Assembly: GCA_002118135.1 (NCBI GenBank) | Contig: BDIU01000154.1 | Location: 295,639 to 359,638 of the forward strand | Length of the DNA: 64,000 nucleotides | Origin: Trebouxia sp. TZW2008 | Taxonomy: Eukaryota > Chlorophyta > Trebouxiophyceae > Trebouxiales > Trebouxiaceae | Direction: 5' to 3' | In this document: piece by piece, positions 12,050-25,200 of the stretch | Layout: each line of letters begins with the position of its first letter | How positions within the stretch are numbered: the first letter of the stretch is position 1 | Translations under genes and position numbers: made by a program | Notes under the pieces: generated by a model | Database searches by the model: none | What the model was told of the DNA's origin: nothing | Seen by the model: only the letters and a program-made list of their open reading frames with translations

Positions 12050-13652
12050 AGAACGAAATGTCTGAGTACTGCTTGCGTTTCCTCACGATGTTACAAGCGG
12101 TTCGTTAGTCCAATTTTGGTATCGATCAATGTTTCACTCGAACAGCTGTCAGCAACGGACAGGTGATCAACGTTGCAGAAATGTTGCCTGTGAATAACTG
12201 AATGAGTCATGCAATTTAGAAAATGGTCTCAACAACGGATGCTTGTAGTGCAATGAAGTCTGTCTGACAGCTATAGCAGTGTATATCCAGGCGCCGTGCT
12301 AACACTGTGTGCAAATCCTCCCACCATTGGGCAGCAAGCAGCACGTTCTGGCATCTTCTCAGAATCACTGCATAGATGCCCGACACTGCTTGGAGCAGTT
12401 CAGCCTTCAGTCCCCAGCATCACACATTTCGCCCCCAGCATCTTTTGAGCAGGCATATGTCTGCATCCAGGCTGATGACTAAGTGACAATGCCTGAAACA
12501 GCAATGCTGAAGACCAACAAACCTGCAGAAAACAGCACAAATTCATCAACTAAATCGGCTGTAACATCTGACATAAACAGGCGTTGTTGTTAACTTGTCA
12601 CAGACAGCAAACAACAGGTTTGACTTGTGCTGCGCACTGCATAAGAACAACCTGCAAGCACTGTGCGCATGGCATGTGCACGTGTATGCCGCTGTGAATC
12701 AGCTGCAGCAGAAACTTTCTGCTGTTGTTTCTCACGTGCTTAGCATAAGATAGTACGACGGACCACACCCAAGCTGGGCAATAGACACAAGCAATACAAG
12801 GGTCAAGACTATCAATCAATCTGAGTGTGCATGCGTGTGGATGTGTGAATGCCGAGCGACAACATGCAAAGGTGCAGCTATTGTGCAAAGGAAATGTATG
12901 CAAGCAGAAAATTTCTGCTGTTAGGCACTGTCATGTGTGGAGACAGCAGGTCTGGGCAATACTGGGCAAAACAGAAAACTGCATGCATCACTGCCTTATG
13001 CATTCTTGAGCACAACCAGAGTTGACACCTACCTGGCGTCACTCTTCAATACTGTTGGCCATCATAGCACCACTGACTAGCAGCGGCAATTGGTGTTATA
13101 GCTTGCTGGCTTGCTTGCATCTGACAAAGGTGTCTTCTAAGGTGAGCCGACAGCTAAGCAGACCTTTTCATGATGAACACAGCAGCTCTCAAATTTTTAG
13201 AGAGAGCTTGCTAGCTTTACCCGCAGTCTGCAGAGAAGAGAAGTGATCAGAAGCAAATTGGTGGGGATGCAAATATAGCACTTGCAGCTTTTGAGACAGC
13301 GTACGGTCCTTGACGGGACGTCTTTTTGCAAATTTGAGCTTTCAAAGTAGGCAGATGAGCTCAGCAAACAGCACATAGCATGTTGATAGCCTGGTTGTAT
13401 TGTACTAGAGCAGCTCAGGTCAGCACTCAAGGATGATGTACGGCACATGCAGCATGATCTCGGATACAAACAGGTAGTCAGTGTCTTTCAGCAGGCAATA
13501 TGCAAGGCATGCAAGTCCTCACCTGCTAGACTGTCGACCTCAGCCCTCCCTCTGTTGATGCAGGCGCAGTGTCAGCTGACAGGTGACTTATGCACCAGCC
13601 GGCACTGCTCACCCCAGGAAAGGGCTCCTATGGAGTAATAGCTCTGGGCATG

Positions 13653-14076
13653 ACTTGGGAGTGCTGAGCTCTGAAGAGCAAGGCAAACCAGGGTCCAGCT
13701 TTGCTGCTATTCGTGTTTTATAGCTTCTGCAGAGGCTGTGGCAGTCTGTTGGACTGTGCCGCGACGCTCGCAAAGTGGGTGGCTATTGCGGTTGAGTTCT
13801 GTTGGTTGGAGCGGGGGTTGGATGGGGTAGCTCTTGGGTTGGAGACCCTAGTGGAACTTGGGAGTGTTAAGCTGTGATGAGCCAGGCAAATCAGGGTCCT
13901 GCTTTGCTGATCTTCACAAAGTACAGCTTCTGTAGAGTCTGTGGCAATTTTGTGGACTGTGCCGCAACACTCAGAAAGTGAGCGGGTGTTGGGATGGAGT
14001 TATGTTGGATGCGGGGATGGGAGGCGGGGGTGAGGGGGGGTGGGTGGGGTAGCTCTTGGGCTGGGGACCCTGGTGG
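13653..14076. repeat. Tandem direct repeat of about 203 bp (two copies)
   Basis: Copy 1 begins at 13653 and copy 2 at 13856 with the shared start ACTTGGGAGTG. Both share a central part around GGACTGTGCCGC and end at GGTAGCTCTTGGG plus GACCCT. Copy 2 carries an extra G-rich stretch near 14010-14050. Confidence 0.8.
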
Positions 14077-14510
14077 AAGCAATGTAGGTTGAGTAGGGGA
14101 GGATGCAGAGCTGCTAATGGGGTGTGGTTGATCTGGCTTGACGACATGATGCGCGCAGCAACACCCTCCTGCATCAGCATTGACACTGGTTACAACATGC
14201 CCTTTGAATCCCTGACATGACATGACAGACGTTGCCAGCAGATAGTCAAGACATTTTGCAAACAGATGCATCTTGGCAGGCAGAGGAAAGTGAAGCCTGA
14301 CAGGATGCATGCTTAGATATTGTTGTCTGCTGCAGTGACATATTCAGACTCTAGCTGTGCATTCTGGACGCCATGACAAGACTTGCAGCTTTTTGCATTG
14401 ACTTGTCTACAGCACATGCAGATTGCAATTGCTACAGCTAGAGCAGAAGTGATGGACAATCACTGCATTTGCATTCAACCATGGCAGAAGAGCAGATGAG
14501 AAAGCTCACC

Positions 14511-15800
14511 TTGCTTTGGCCTTAAAGCGCCTGGGATATGGTTTGACTGCTGGGCCTCTTGTCTCTACAAGGGGTATAGGTTGATTGCTGGGCTCAAAAG
14601 CTGTTCCAGCCGTTTGTGGCGGACTCTTATTCATTCCATTCGACTAATGGAAAGGATGGACAGGACTGACGATTGACAAAACTGCTAAACATCTTGAGCA
14701 GCCCAGCGATGGCAATTGCTGCCGCTACTGCTCTCATGCGGCAATTCTGCTTGCATGTCAGCATCCTGCAGCAGCAGAACAAACTATGTAAGCTTGGTGT
14801 CAATATCAGAGCAGTGACTGGCTGTTCATGGACTTCATCACAGATCAGCCGCATTTGTCCGCATTGGTCTGTGCAGACAGACAGTCAGATAGCACTGAAG
14901 GGCTAGGCAGACAGACAGACAGAAACTCTAGTGATGGGTCATGCAGACAGACAGACAGGCAGGTAGGCAGAAGCTACATGGCAGCTACGCAGATGAGATA
15001 GCAATTGCTGGACAGGAAGTCCTGATGTGCACAGCTGGGCATGCTCACCTGCTGGGCTAACAAGTGGGGCACTCCCTCTGCTTGCGCAGGCGCAGCGCCA
15101 GCCTCACACACACAAGTGTCAGCTGGCACTGCCCATCCTGAGACTAGGACTCTTATTCATCCCATCTGCCCAATGGAAGGGGTTGGACAGGACTGCTGAC
15201 AATCAGCAGAACTGTCAAGCACCTTGAACAGCTCAGCCATGGCAATTGCTGCCGCCGCCGCTCTCATGCAATCATTCTGTTTGCATGTGAGCATCCTGCG
15301 GCAGCCAAGCAAATGCTGTCAAGATTGGTGTCATGCAACTCAGAGCACTGACTGCCATACAGCGAATGACAAGACACCCGCAATGCCTGCATTCTTGTTG
15401 CAAAGGGAACTGATTTGACACAAATCCTCAACAGTCATGCTGCTGCAAGGACAAACGCACACACAGACATACAGACATGTAACAGGAAGAACAAAGATGT
15501 CACATGCCTTGGCCAGCCAACAAAGCTGGTGGCCACGGGATGCCGTTGACGATATGTCCATCAGTTGTGTCAGTTGTAGGCAAACTTACACACAATAACG
15601 CTGCTGCACAAGGCTGTGAGCACATCGACATCATGAAAAGGAATCTCAAACGTGGACAGCTGAGCAGCCTCACCTGCTGAGCTGACAAGTGGGGCACTCC
15701 CTCTGCTTGCGCAGGCGCAGAAACAGCCTGACACAGACAAGTGTCAGCTGGGCCGCCCATCCTGGGAGGAGGACTCTTATTCACGCAGAACGGCGAGCTA
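14511..15800 (-). pseudogene. Array of decayed exon-like modules
   Basis: Three related blocks on the minus strand at about 15787-15676, 15163-15050 and 14636-14514, spaced 520 to 620 bases, with a weaker fourth near 13640-13530. Each starts with a NKSP-like segment and ends CAG followed by GTGAG. The 15.7-kb copy reads VNKSPPPRMGGPADTCLCQ; the 15.1-kb copy has an in-frame stop. The two middle blocks also share an upstream Ala-rich segment (antisense of 14640-14775 and 15170-15305). They look like duplicated exons of a gene that has lost its remaining parts, or an unrecognised fast-evolving gene. Confidence 0.45.
14906..14972. repeat. (CAGA)n microsatellite
   Basis: Two runs of GACA/CAGA tetranucleotide repeats separated by a short unique stretch; part of the gene-poor interval. 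Confidence 0.85.
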
Positions 15801-16297
15801 TCTCTAGCGCTGCCTTGTTGTACACATGCTACACTCCGCTCCTGCTTGACTTGGAGCACCTGCTTGACGTGGACTGGGTTGTGGCTGACACAATGTGACC
15901 TGCGGCAGCAGCAAAAAGGGTATGAGCGGCAGCTTCATGGCAGACAGAGCAGTGGCTGCTGAGAGACAAGTCATGCATAAGGTCAATGCAGAAACAGGCA
16001 CAACAGCAGAACGCTTCCATGCAAGTCAGAGTCACACACTTGCAATCTGACTTGCCCTTTGCATGTCTGCAGTCAAAAGAGTACACAGTGCAAGACCAGA
16101 AGCAATCTCAAGCAAGCCTGTGACATTGCGTGATGTTTGTCTTATGGCATAGACTTTGACAACGCAAGACTGTAGGTAAAGGACAGATGACTTACCTGTG
16201 ACAAAGTGGTCTTCAGTAGGGTCACAACATAGGCTTCAGGAGGGTCAACACACTTGACAGCAGCTAGGTGACCAAGTCTAGCTGCCTGTTTGGGCCC

Positions 16298-19200
16298 CTA
16301 GTCGTCAAGGGTGGGGGGCCGCCCCCGGCAGCTGCACCCCTTGGCCACTGCCATCGCTGTACCCACAAGCACCGCCCCACCAGCTGTCACAGCTTTGGGG
16401 TGCTTCTTGGCAAAGCCCTTCACGCTAGTCCAGACCTTCTTGAAAAAGCCCCTGTATTCAGGCAAGCATGCATTACTGCTCAATGCCAACAGAGCTCATG
16501 CAGATTTAGTAAGACAGATTACATAGGCATGGGTCAAGTTGTATGAGGAACCTATGTGTGTACAACTCATGGTTTCAGATGTTCTGGACCTGTCGCTATA
16601 GGGCTCTGGGGTTAGTTGAGCAGCAGAGGATCACATGGTCACGGGTTCAATTCCAGAAAATGCGGCTGTGCTTTTGTCCCTCATTGGAATTGGAGGTGTC
16701 ATCTTTGATGGGGCAAGGGGTCACATGTGAGGCAGGGGCCTATCTAGGAGGGCAAGTTACATAGGCATGAGTCAATGTGCAAGCGACAGCTGCGGAGTTT
16801 GCCTACAACACATGGTTTCATATGTCCTCAACCCGCCGCTACAGCGCTCTGGGCTAACTTGGAGCAATCGAGGTTTCACATGTCCTCAACCTGCCGCTAT
16901 AGCGCTCTGGGCTAACTTGAGCGATGAAGGATGAAGCAGTAATGATCTGCTGTCGATTCAAATACAGCTGTCAATCGTGTCATGATTCCCAACTCACGGC
17001 CATGAGCAATGTTGCAAAGCCAACAGGGAGCAACCTCTTTTTATTCTATTTTTGGTAAACAATTGTTACCAGCAATACACTCAACCAAGTACATACCTTC
17101 AGCAATGCATGCATGCCGACAAAACCCTCCATGCTGCAGAACAACCCATGTTTCAAGCAGAGCACAAACCAATCAAAGCAACTGGCAAAGACCAATGATG
17201 CTGTCAGTGGATTGTGGCGCCCTTCCCACCATACACGCAACACAGAGGATCAACAACTGCATTGCGTTCTGCGGCATTCAACAGTTCAGCACTCACCGCT
17301 TGCGTGGAGACTTGCCACTGATTGCGGCAGCCTCTGCTTCTGGCTCAGCGCCCTGTACATCCTCAGCAGCACCATCCTCAGCAACTGCAGGCTGCTGAAC
17401 ATCATCGCCCTGCTGAGCGACCTCGCCATGCTGAGGAATCTGGGTCACCTCAGCAACATCATCCTCAGCAACTGCAGGCTGCTCAGCAGCCAGCTCACCC
17501 TCAGAGGCATCTGTCTCATGAAAGCCCTCATCCTCGATGCCAAAGATGGCATGGGATCTGAGGCCACCAACTTGCTCAGGAGCAGCGGGCGAAGAGGCGG
17601 GTGAGGGGCTGTTGCCCTGGAAAGGGCTGGAAGGGATTTGCCCTGAGGGGCTGTTGCCCTGAATGGGGCTGTCTGCGACGTTCCCCGAGGGGCTGTTGCC
17701 CTGGTCAGGGCTGGAGATAACATGCCCTGAGGGGCTGTTGCTCTGGACAGTGTTGGCAGCAGCCGGCTCTGAAGAGCCAGCAGCACCGTCATGACTGCCT
17801 GGCAACATTGGGTCAGAGCTGACCTGGTTACTGTTGTTGACAGCCTCTGAACTGCTAGCAGGGCTGCTTGCCTGATCTGGGCTGACACTGGGCAAGGTTG
17901 ACCAAACTGCAGGCTGTTCACCTGGGCTACCTGCCTGCTGTAGTCTGACAGGGCTGCTGCCTGGGCTGACAAATTGCTCACAGCTAATAGGGCTTTGCGG
18001 TGTTGCACCCAGAGTCTGAGCTGTCTGTGGGTCAAACTCAGCAGCAACCTCACTGCATGCTCTGCCAACCTCGCTCAAGTCATCTGCCGACCCTTCTGAG
18101 GCTGTCTCATACTCTGATGCAGCATCCTCAGCCTCACAAGGGTTGCCAGTCACGTCAGGGCAGGTTTGAGTCTCCTTGGTACTGTCAGGACCCTCTGATG
18201 CTGTTACTGAGTCACTGGCGGCTGCATCATTGCTGTTGGTAGGTGAATCGTCTAGAACCTCTGAAGGATCCGAGTCAAAGTACTCTGAAACGGTGTTAGC
18301 ACCCACAAATGCACAAGGAGACATTGGGGCTATTGACAAAGCATCCTCTGTGAGAGTCTGCTCTGTGTGAGTCTGCTCTGGGTGAGTCTGCTCAGTCTGA
18401 ACAGAACCAGCTGAAGATGTGCTGCTGCCTGAGGCGTCAACATCATCAGAAGTAGAAGCAGGTGTGCCTGCTTGGCTGCCATCAGGCAATTGGTAGACGG
18501 CACCAAGTAGAGCATCCCTGCGCAGTGCACAACTTGTTAGACACAACATCATCCACCAACATATGTACGTCACCTGAAGAGGTTTGTGAGCAGTTGGACA
18601 AGCGAGAAGGCACCCACATGGGTTCCATACCAACACAGCAGCTGCAGAAGCAGGTGCTCTAAGCAAATCTGCAAAGCAGGCATCTTCAAACAGAACCATG
18701 TGGTGCTACTACAAGACTGCTACTTTCAACATCTTACACTTGCGCATTGCACTCCATGAGTCATCCAGATGCCACAAGGTTGCACGCATGATCAATCATG
18801 CGCATGCTTAACAGCGGCTTTAGATCTTATGTTCAGGCATGTCAAACTACATCACTCGTCGATATAATCTACCTAGTTGTCACTCCATCACTTGCCAACA
18901 CAAGCAAATACTTGTCTACCTGTTGCTCTCGTCAGAGCTCGGGCGTGGCTTCACAGGTGTCAAAGACACTGGAGAAGCCAACTCAAGCTTGAGAAGGGAA
19001 TTCCTTACAGTGTCCTCGGCGGCTGTGGCTTGAAGCGAGGTGTTCAATAGGTCTCTGACATGGTCATACGGCAGGCATTCGTCACAATCTTGTCTCTCAT
19101 CTGCAGCACAGGATTGAACTCATCAGACACATTTCGAATGACCACACTTGCTGATTGCGAATGCCAGAGGCAGGTGTTGTATGCCGGCTTGCATGATATA

Positions 19201-22200
19201 CACAGAGGCAGCAGCAACATACATGTTGCATGAATGATATGCAAGTATTGGCAAAAGGCTGGCATGGCAGTTCAGTGGTCTGCAGTTGAAGATCCTGCTT
19301 GCATGTCAGGATTTGTAGGGATGAACCTTGCTCACGAGACTGCTCTTGGGGAAGTACAGCGTCAGGGTTGATGTCTTGCGCTGTCATGAGCTCTGTTGTT
19401 GCTTCAGAAAGAGTGTATGTAAGCTGTGTGGGTGCCTGGTCTAGATCGGCATCGCGCACATCTGTGTCAGGCTCCAAAATGATATCAAGAGATCCTGCAG
19501 CATCACATAGGAAGCTTCTGTCAGTAGAGGCAGCCAAAATTCATCAGCGTTTAGTCTTTTGTGACTGACTGTTGGCAGTGACTGAAACTTTCACAAATGG
19601 TAAGCAATGCTTGTGCTGTACACATGCAGCAAGCTTAGCATGAAAGTGCACAGACACAAACATCTTCAGTATAGGCAAACCTGCCAGCATGGCAATGCAT
19701 CAACAGATAATTAGCCAAGCGTGCCAATACACATTTTAGTGCTGCAAAATGGCAGGGAAGGGTTGTAAATGCTATCCATACCTGAAACGGATGTTTCTGG
19801 CACCAACTGTCGCTGAGTGGGAGGTCCAGCCTGTGGTGCAGGGCTGTTGGCAGCGCCCTGCACCTCCACCTCCTCCCCTTCTTGCGCAGCTGTGGGCACT
19901 TCTGTTACGGCATGTACTTGAGACCTTTCTGAATCTGTTGAGTCTATCAGGGTCTTGGGGTTGGACCCTTCGGTGGGCAATAGCAAGGTCTCACCGATGC
20001 TTTCCTGCACAGCACAACGTCGCTAAAATTGACATCAAAAGCTTAGCATCCCACATTCAATTGTAGCAGTGACACACTTGCTATGCTTTAACAACGGCAT
20101 GAGATTTGCACTGATGCACCAGCATTTGCGCCTTAGATCATGTGCTGGGACAGATCTTGACTGGCAATTCTGAATGCAGGGTCTGCGTGGTGCCATAAAA
20201 TGAAAACGACAAAAAATTCTGATGACCTGACAATGACATTGGTGATGATGTCATTATTGATCATGACAACAATAGAAACGACGATGATGTTGATGACAGA
20301 AGACGCTGCAGAAGGCAAGATACCTGGTATTCGTTTGTTGCAGCTGGACTGATTGGGGCTGCAGGCTGTGCCTGCTGTTGCTGCGGCTGTGGTGACGACC
20401 CCTCACGGAGGTGCTGCTCAGGCAGCAGGGGCTCTGCTGCATCTGCCGTTGCCTCCAAGTCAGAAATGGAATCTTGAAAGGAAGCTGCTAAGGGCAGGAT
20501 TGCTGTGGCCTCAGGGTTAGTTAGATGAGCCTCCACCAGATCTGCAGAGGGCTGGTCTGAAACTGCCCTAGAGCTGGATGAGCTGTCCTCTGAGGGCTCT
20601 GCAGAGGATGGGCCTGTAGAGGGCTGCTCTGAAGTGTCCCCTGAGCCAGGCAGGGCAGTCTCAAACAGCCCTGCAGGTGGCTGGTCTGAAGCTGCCCCTG
20701 AACTGGGTGTGCTGCGCTCCAAGGGCTCTGAAGAGGCTGAAGTTAATGAGAGCTGCTCTGCAACAGCCCCTGAGCCAGGCAGGGCAGCCTCCAACAGCCC
20801 TGGAGGGAACTGGTCTGAAGCTGTCCCTGGAGTGGACAGGGTCAACTCAACTGACTCAGACTCTGATGGGGTAGCCTGAGGAAGATCTACAGGGATGGAC
20901 TCAGCCACTGCCTGGGAGCTAGGTGAAACAGCCTCAAAGGGCGCTGCAGGGGCTAATCCAGCAACTGCCCTGGGGCTGACAGGGGCACCCTCAAAAGGCC
21001 CTGCAGGGGCCAGATCAGCAATTGCCCTAGGGCTAGTAGGGGCAGTGTCCAACGGCCCTGCAGAGGCTGGTTCAGCAACTGCCTCAGGGCTAGATGGGAC
21101 CACCTCATGCGTTACTGTGAGAGCGCCATCTGTCACTGGCTCTGAGCTAGCTGAGGCAATGACTGACCCTGTGGAAGCTGCTGAGTCATTAGGCTGTGGG
21201 CTGGCAATCTCAAGCCCACCTGTCTCCCCTGACACAGATGCCTCTGACTCGAACAGCGGGTTGCTGACAAAGCTGCCAGGACCAACTGACTCTGAGCTTG
21301 GCGTCGCTGCTTGAGCTGAGCTCTGTGAGCACTGAGGCTCTGGACTAGCAATGACCAACTCAATGAGGCACTCTGAGTCAGAAGCTGCTGCTCTGGCTGA
21401 GTCAGCAGGCTTTGGGCTGACAACCTCAACCCCAATTGGGGTCTCTGAGCTCAGAGTCTCAGTGATTGAAGCCAAAGCCTCAATGTCAACTGACTCTGAG
21501 CTTGAGCTGAGCTCAGCTGCCTGAGCTGAGTTCTGTGAGGCATCACTCCCTGAAACGGCAATCCCCAACTCGGTTGGCATCTCTGAGCTGAGGACTGCTG
21601 CCTCAGTCAATCTCTCCAAGCTGGCATGCTCCAGGGTGGGGCATTCCCACCTCCTTGGACTCTCAGTCTGCTGAGCTGGAGCCTCTGAGCCAGCTGAGTC
21701 TGCGTTGGAGCCGGCTGCGTCGACTGAGCTCACTGAGGGAGCCATTTGTGGGATTGAGACCCCCACCTTGCACAAGTCAGTAGACTCTGGTACTTCAGCT
21801 GAGCTTCTTAAGGTGACATGCTGTGGGCTAGAGACCTCAACCCCACTGGGGCTCTGTGGGGTGACAGGCTGCTGAGCAGAGCTCAGTGACTCGACTGAGT
21901 CTGACTCTGCTACTGTTGCCTTCACTGAGCTGCGCGAAGAAGAAGAAGCCGCTGACTCTGGGCTTGATGGCATTGCCTCGGCTGCGCCCTCTGAGTTAGC
22001 AGCCTCTGAGTCTGAGTTGGGCTCTGCTGCCTTGACCGGGCTGTCAGATGTTGAAGCCACTGAGTCTGACTGTGACATCATTACCGCATTTGGGCTGTCT
22101 GAGACTGCAGCTGCTGTTTCTGAGTGTGGCACCTCCACCTCAGTTGGGCTATTAAAGGTAGCAGCCCCTGGTTCCGGGCTTGACATCTTGGCCTCAACTG

Positions 22201-25200
22201 AGCTGTCTGAGACTGCAACCGCTGCCTCTGACTGTGGCATCACTGCCTCAGCTGGGCTGTCTGAGGCTGCAGCCTCTGAGTCTGACTGTGACATCATTAC
22301 CTCAGCTGGGCTGTCTGAGGCTGCAGCCGCTGCCTCTGAGTGTGGCACCTCCACCTCAGTTGGGCTGTCAAAGGTAGCAGCCTCTGGTTCTGGGCTTGAC
22401 ACCTTGTCCTCAACTGGGCTGTCAGAGGCTTCTGAGTCTGACTGTGACACCCGTGCCTCAACTAGGCTGTCAGAGGCAGCAGCTTCCGAGTCTGACTGTG
22501 ACATCACTGCCTCAGCTGGGATGTCTGAGGCTGAGTTCGCAGCCGTTGAGTGTGGCACCTCAACCTCAGTTGGGCTGTCAGAGGCAGCGGCATCCGAGTC
22601 TGAGCTTGACAGCATGGCCTCAATTGGGCTGTCGGACGTAGCAGCCACTGAGTCTGAGAGTTCCACCTTGCTGACACTGCTTGATACAGTGAGCTCTGCT
22701 TCCTGAGTCATGCCTTCTGAGATGGTGGGCTCAGCGATTGGGATGGCCACCTGATGAGAGGAACCTGCAGTGTTCAAGAATGTCAGGTGCAGCACTTTCA
22801 ACACTTGTGATGATGCAAGTGAATGGCCATGCTAAGTGTTGAGGTATAAGCTATACCCTGGGGCATGCTGATATGTGCTAACCCAGCTTTCATGCCTGCC
22901 ATGCTGCATTTGAGCATTATGCTGCATTGCTGTGTGCACATTCAATAACCTCCTGCATCAGTCATAGCAAAGCTCAGAGGCCTTACATGTTTACAGAATG
23001 CCTTTGCAACGCCACAACCAGGTTTACAAGCAGTACATACTTCTCTTCACACTGCAGTGTGAACTTGCTGCACTGGGCATGCCAATGCATAGTGCAATAA
23101 CAGCATCTCACCACACTCAGCAGTTTCACATCAGCAGAGTGCAGCACGCATCTAGACCGTTTCATGCCGGGCTGCCCAGAGGTTTGCTTACCCTGTGACT
23201 CAGCGCCTTGCTGCTCCAGGGTTTGCTTGTCGCTGCCCTGTTGCTGCATCAAGTCCCTCCTGGCCTTGCGCCTAGCCTTCTTAGCAGCACTCTTGGACAT
23301 GTGACCCTTCTGGGGCTCTGGCTCCTGTGCCTCTTCTTCAGTGGCAACTGTGCTGCCTGCAACATATTCCAGGATTTAGCCCCCACAAAGCAATGTCTTG
23401 CACATATGGCATACAATCAAATAGGAAAGCCTACAGGAGAATCACGACTTCCATTTTTGATGTAGATACCTGAAGTCACATGAGTTTGTGGATGCAGTAT
23501 GATTGGTGGCTTGGCTATAAGCTGCTTGTTTGGCTGGTCTTCTTCTTCAGGGACAAACATGCTGTCTGCATCAAAGCACGATTCTCAGCACCCCACAAGC
23601 AACTGTATTGAACAAATGCATTCAGTCAGACAAGGCTAACTGAAGAGACTCTAGCACTTGATTCATCATCAGTTGGGTTTTCCTGTTTTGCAAAAGGGCT
23701 GCAGTGACATAAGGCAGCAGATACAGGGTGGCTCATGGCTCAAAGTAATGTGCCGCTTCAATTTTTTAAAAGGAAAGCGGTGATGCTGCTGCGTCTGGTT
23801 GAATGGATGCAAAACATTCCACTGCGGGAGGCTGAATGTTGGTGATGATCTGCAGAAAGCGTGCTGGTCACTCAAGAAGACGTGCAGCTCTTCTCCCTGA
23901 AAGGCAACCACTTTTCTTACAACAAAACATGTCTTCAGTATTCCCCTAAGAGAATGTGTTGAGCACACATGCATGCTATCAGACAAGGGTGTCTGACAAA
24001 GCGCTGCAGCTTTTTTCCTGAATGACAACTCCTTTGTTGAACTTGACTCATCACTCATGTTTTTGTGATGAGTCAAGTTCAAGGCAGCAAAGTCTAGCAC
24101 ATCCTCAGAATACAAATATGTTGCAACCGAGGCTGCTCAGAGGTTTGCTTACCCTGCAGCTGAGCGCCTTGCTGCTCAGCCATCTTGACCAAAGCAACCT
24201 CGGTCTGCTGCCTGCCCTCCTTGGCAGCTGTCTTGGAGATAGACTCCTTCTTGGCCTCTGGCTGCTGCTCCTGTTCTTCAGGAACAATGACGCTGTCTGC
24301 AACAGACCACAAGATTCAGCATTCCTTAAGGCACTGTCTGGAACCCACACATGCAATAGGACAAAGCTGAAGGAACATCAACGCTCCCCTCCTAAAAAGC
24401 AAATCCCAAAGTGACATAAGTGAGCAGCTACAGCTTACGTCAAGCCACTCTAAACAACATAGTGTGCCATGTATTCCTGAGGTCACGATGGGAACCCCAA
24501 AACCCAGCCTTGTACAGCAAATGCATTCACCACGCACTATATGAGAGGGCAGAGAAACAGAGTAGGTCAGGCATCTTCTCACAGAGCCAAATTCCATGCA
24601 GCCGCAAATCTGCAGTGTCCAAGCATGCCGCATACAGCGTTTCCAGCGCTCATGCTGATGCAGCACAGACTTTACTTGGCTGGTGAGCAATGCTGTAAGG
24701 CATGCTGACTGATGTCAAGCCTGCACTCCACACTTGAAGATGATGCTGCAGACTGGGCAATTGCCAGGAGCTCTTGAATTCATCACCGCCGATTATAGAG
24801 GTCCGTATATATCTGAGCACAATGCCTCTGCAACATTCAACGCTCAATTGCAGTGCATACTTGTGTGGTGCAGACTGTGCTGTTGGCTTGCAGCAATGAG
24901 AATGCAGACTGAAACTGCGTCGCCAGCACTTTGTAGTCATGACTCAAGTCAAAGGCAGCGAAGTCTTCATATCTTCATGATTCTGCATCCAGAGTTGCTC
25001 AGAGAGGTGCTTACCCTGCAGCTGAGTGCGTTGCTGCTCAGGCATCTTGATGGCAGTAATCAGGTCCTGCTGCTCGACCTCCTTGGCAGCGGTCTCTTTC
25101 GGCTTTTTGACCGCAGCCATGTTGTCCTGCTGCCCGATCTCCTTGGCAGTTGTGTCTTCACGAAGCTCGTCTGCAGCAACCTTGTCCTGCTGCCTGACCT

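Larger units (their letters stand above)
11658..16297. other. Gene-poor interval between convergent genes
   Basis: About 4.6 kb between the 3' ends of the hydrolase/propeller gene (plus) and USP-B (minus). No complete gene was found. From 13.5 kb onward it is made of worn direct repeats, several keeping minus-strand exon-like segments ending in consensus donors (CAG followed by GTGAG). A coding-looking minus-strand segment lies near 16256-16200 (CVDPPEAYVVTLLKTTLSQ, then GTAAGT). It may be a relic exon, an alternative 3' exon of USP-B, or part of a broken gene. Confidence 0.5.

Noticed and set aside
16574..16663. A functional tRNA gene
   Set aside because: Only the B-box-like word is good; acceptor and anticodon stems do not pair convincingly.
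22017..22706. 229-residue plus-strand open frame rich in Leu-Ser-Glu-Ala
   Set aside because: It is the exact antisense of the repetitive USP-B exon 12; repeat codon structure keeps the opposite frame open. It has no start context or splice evidence.
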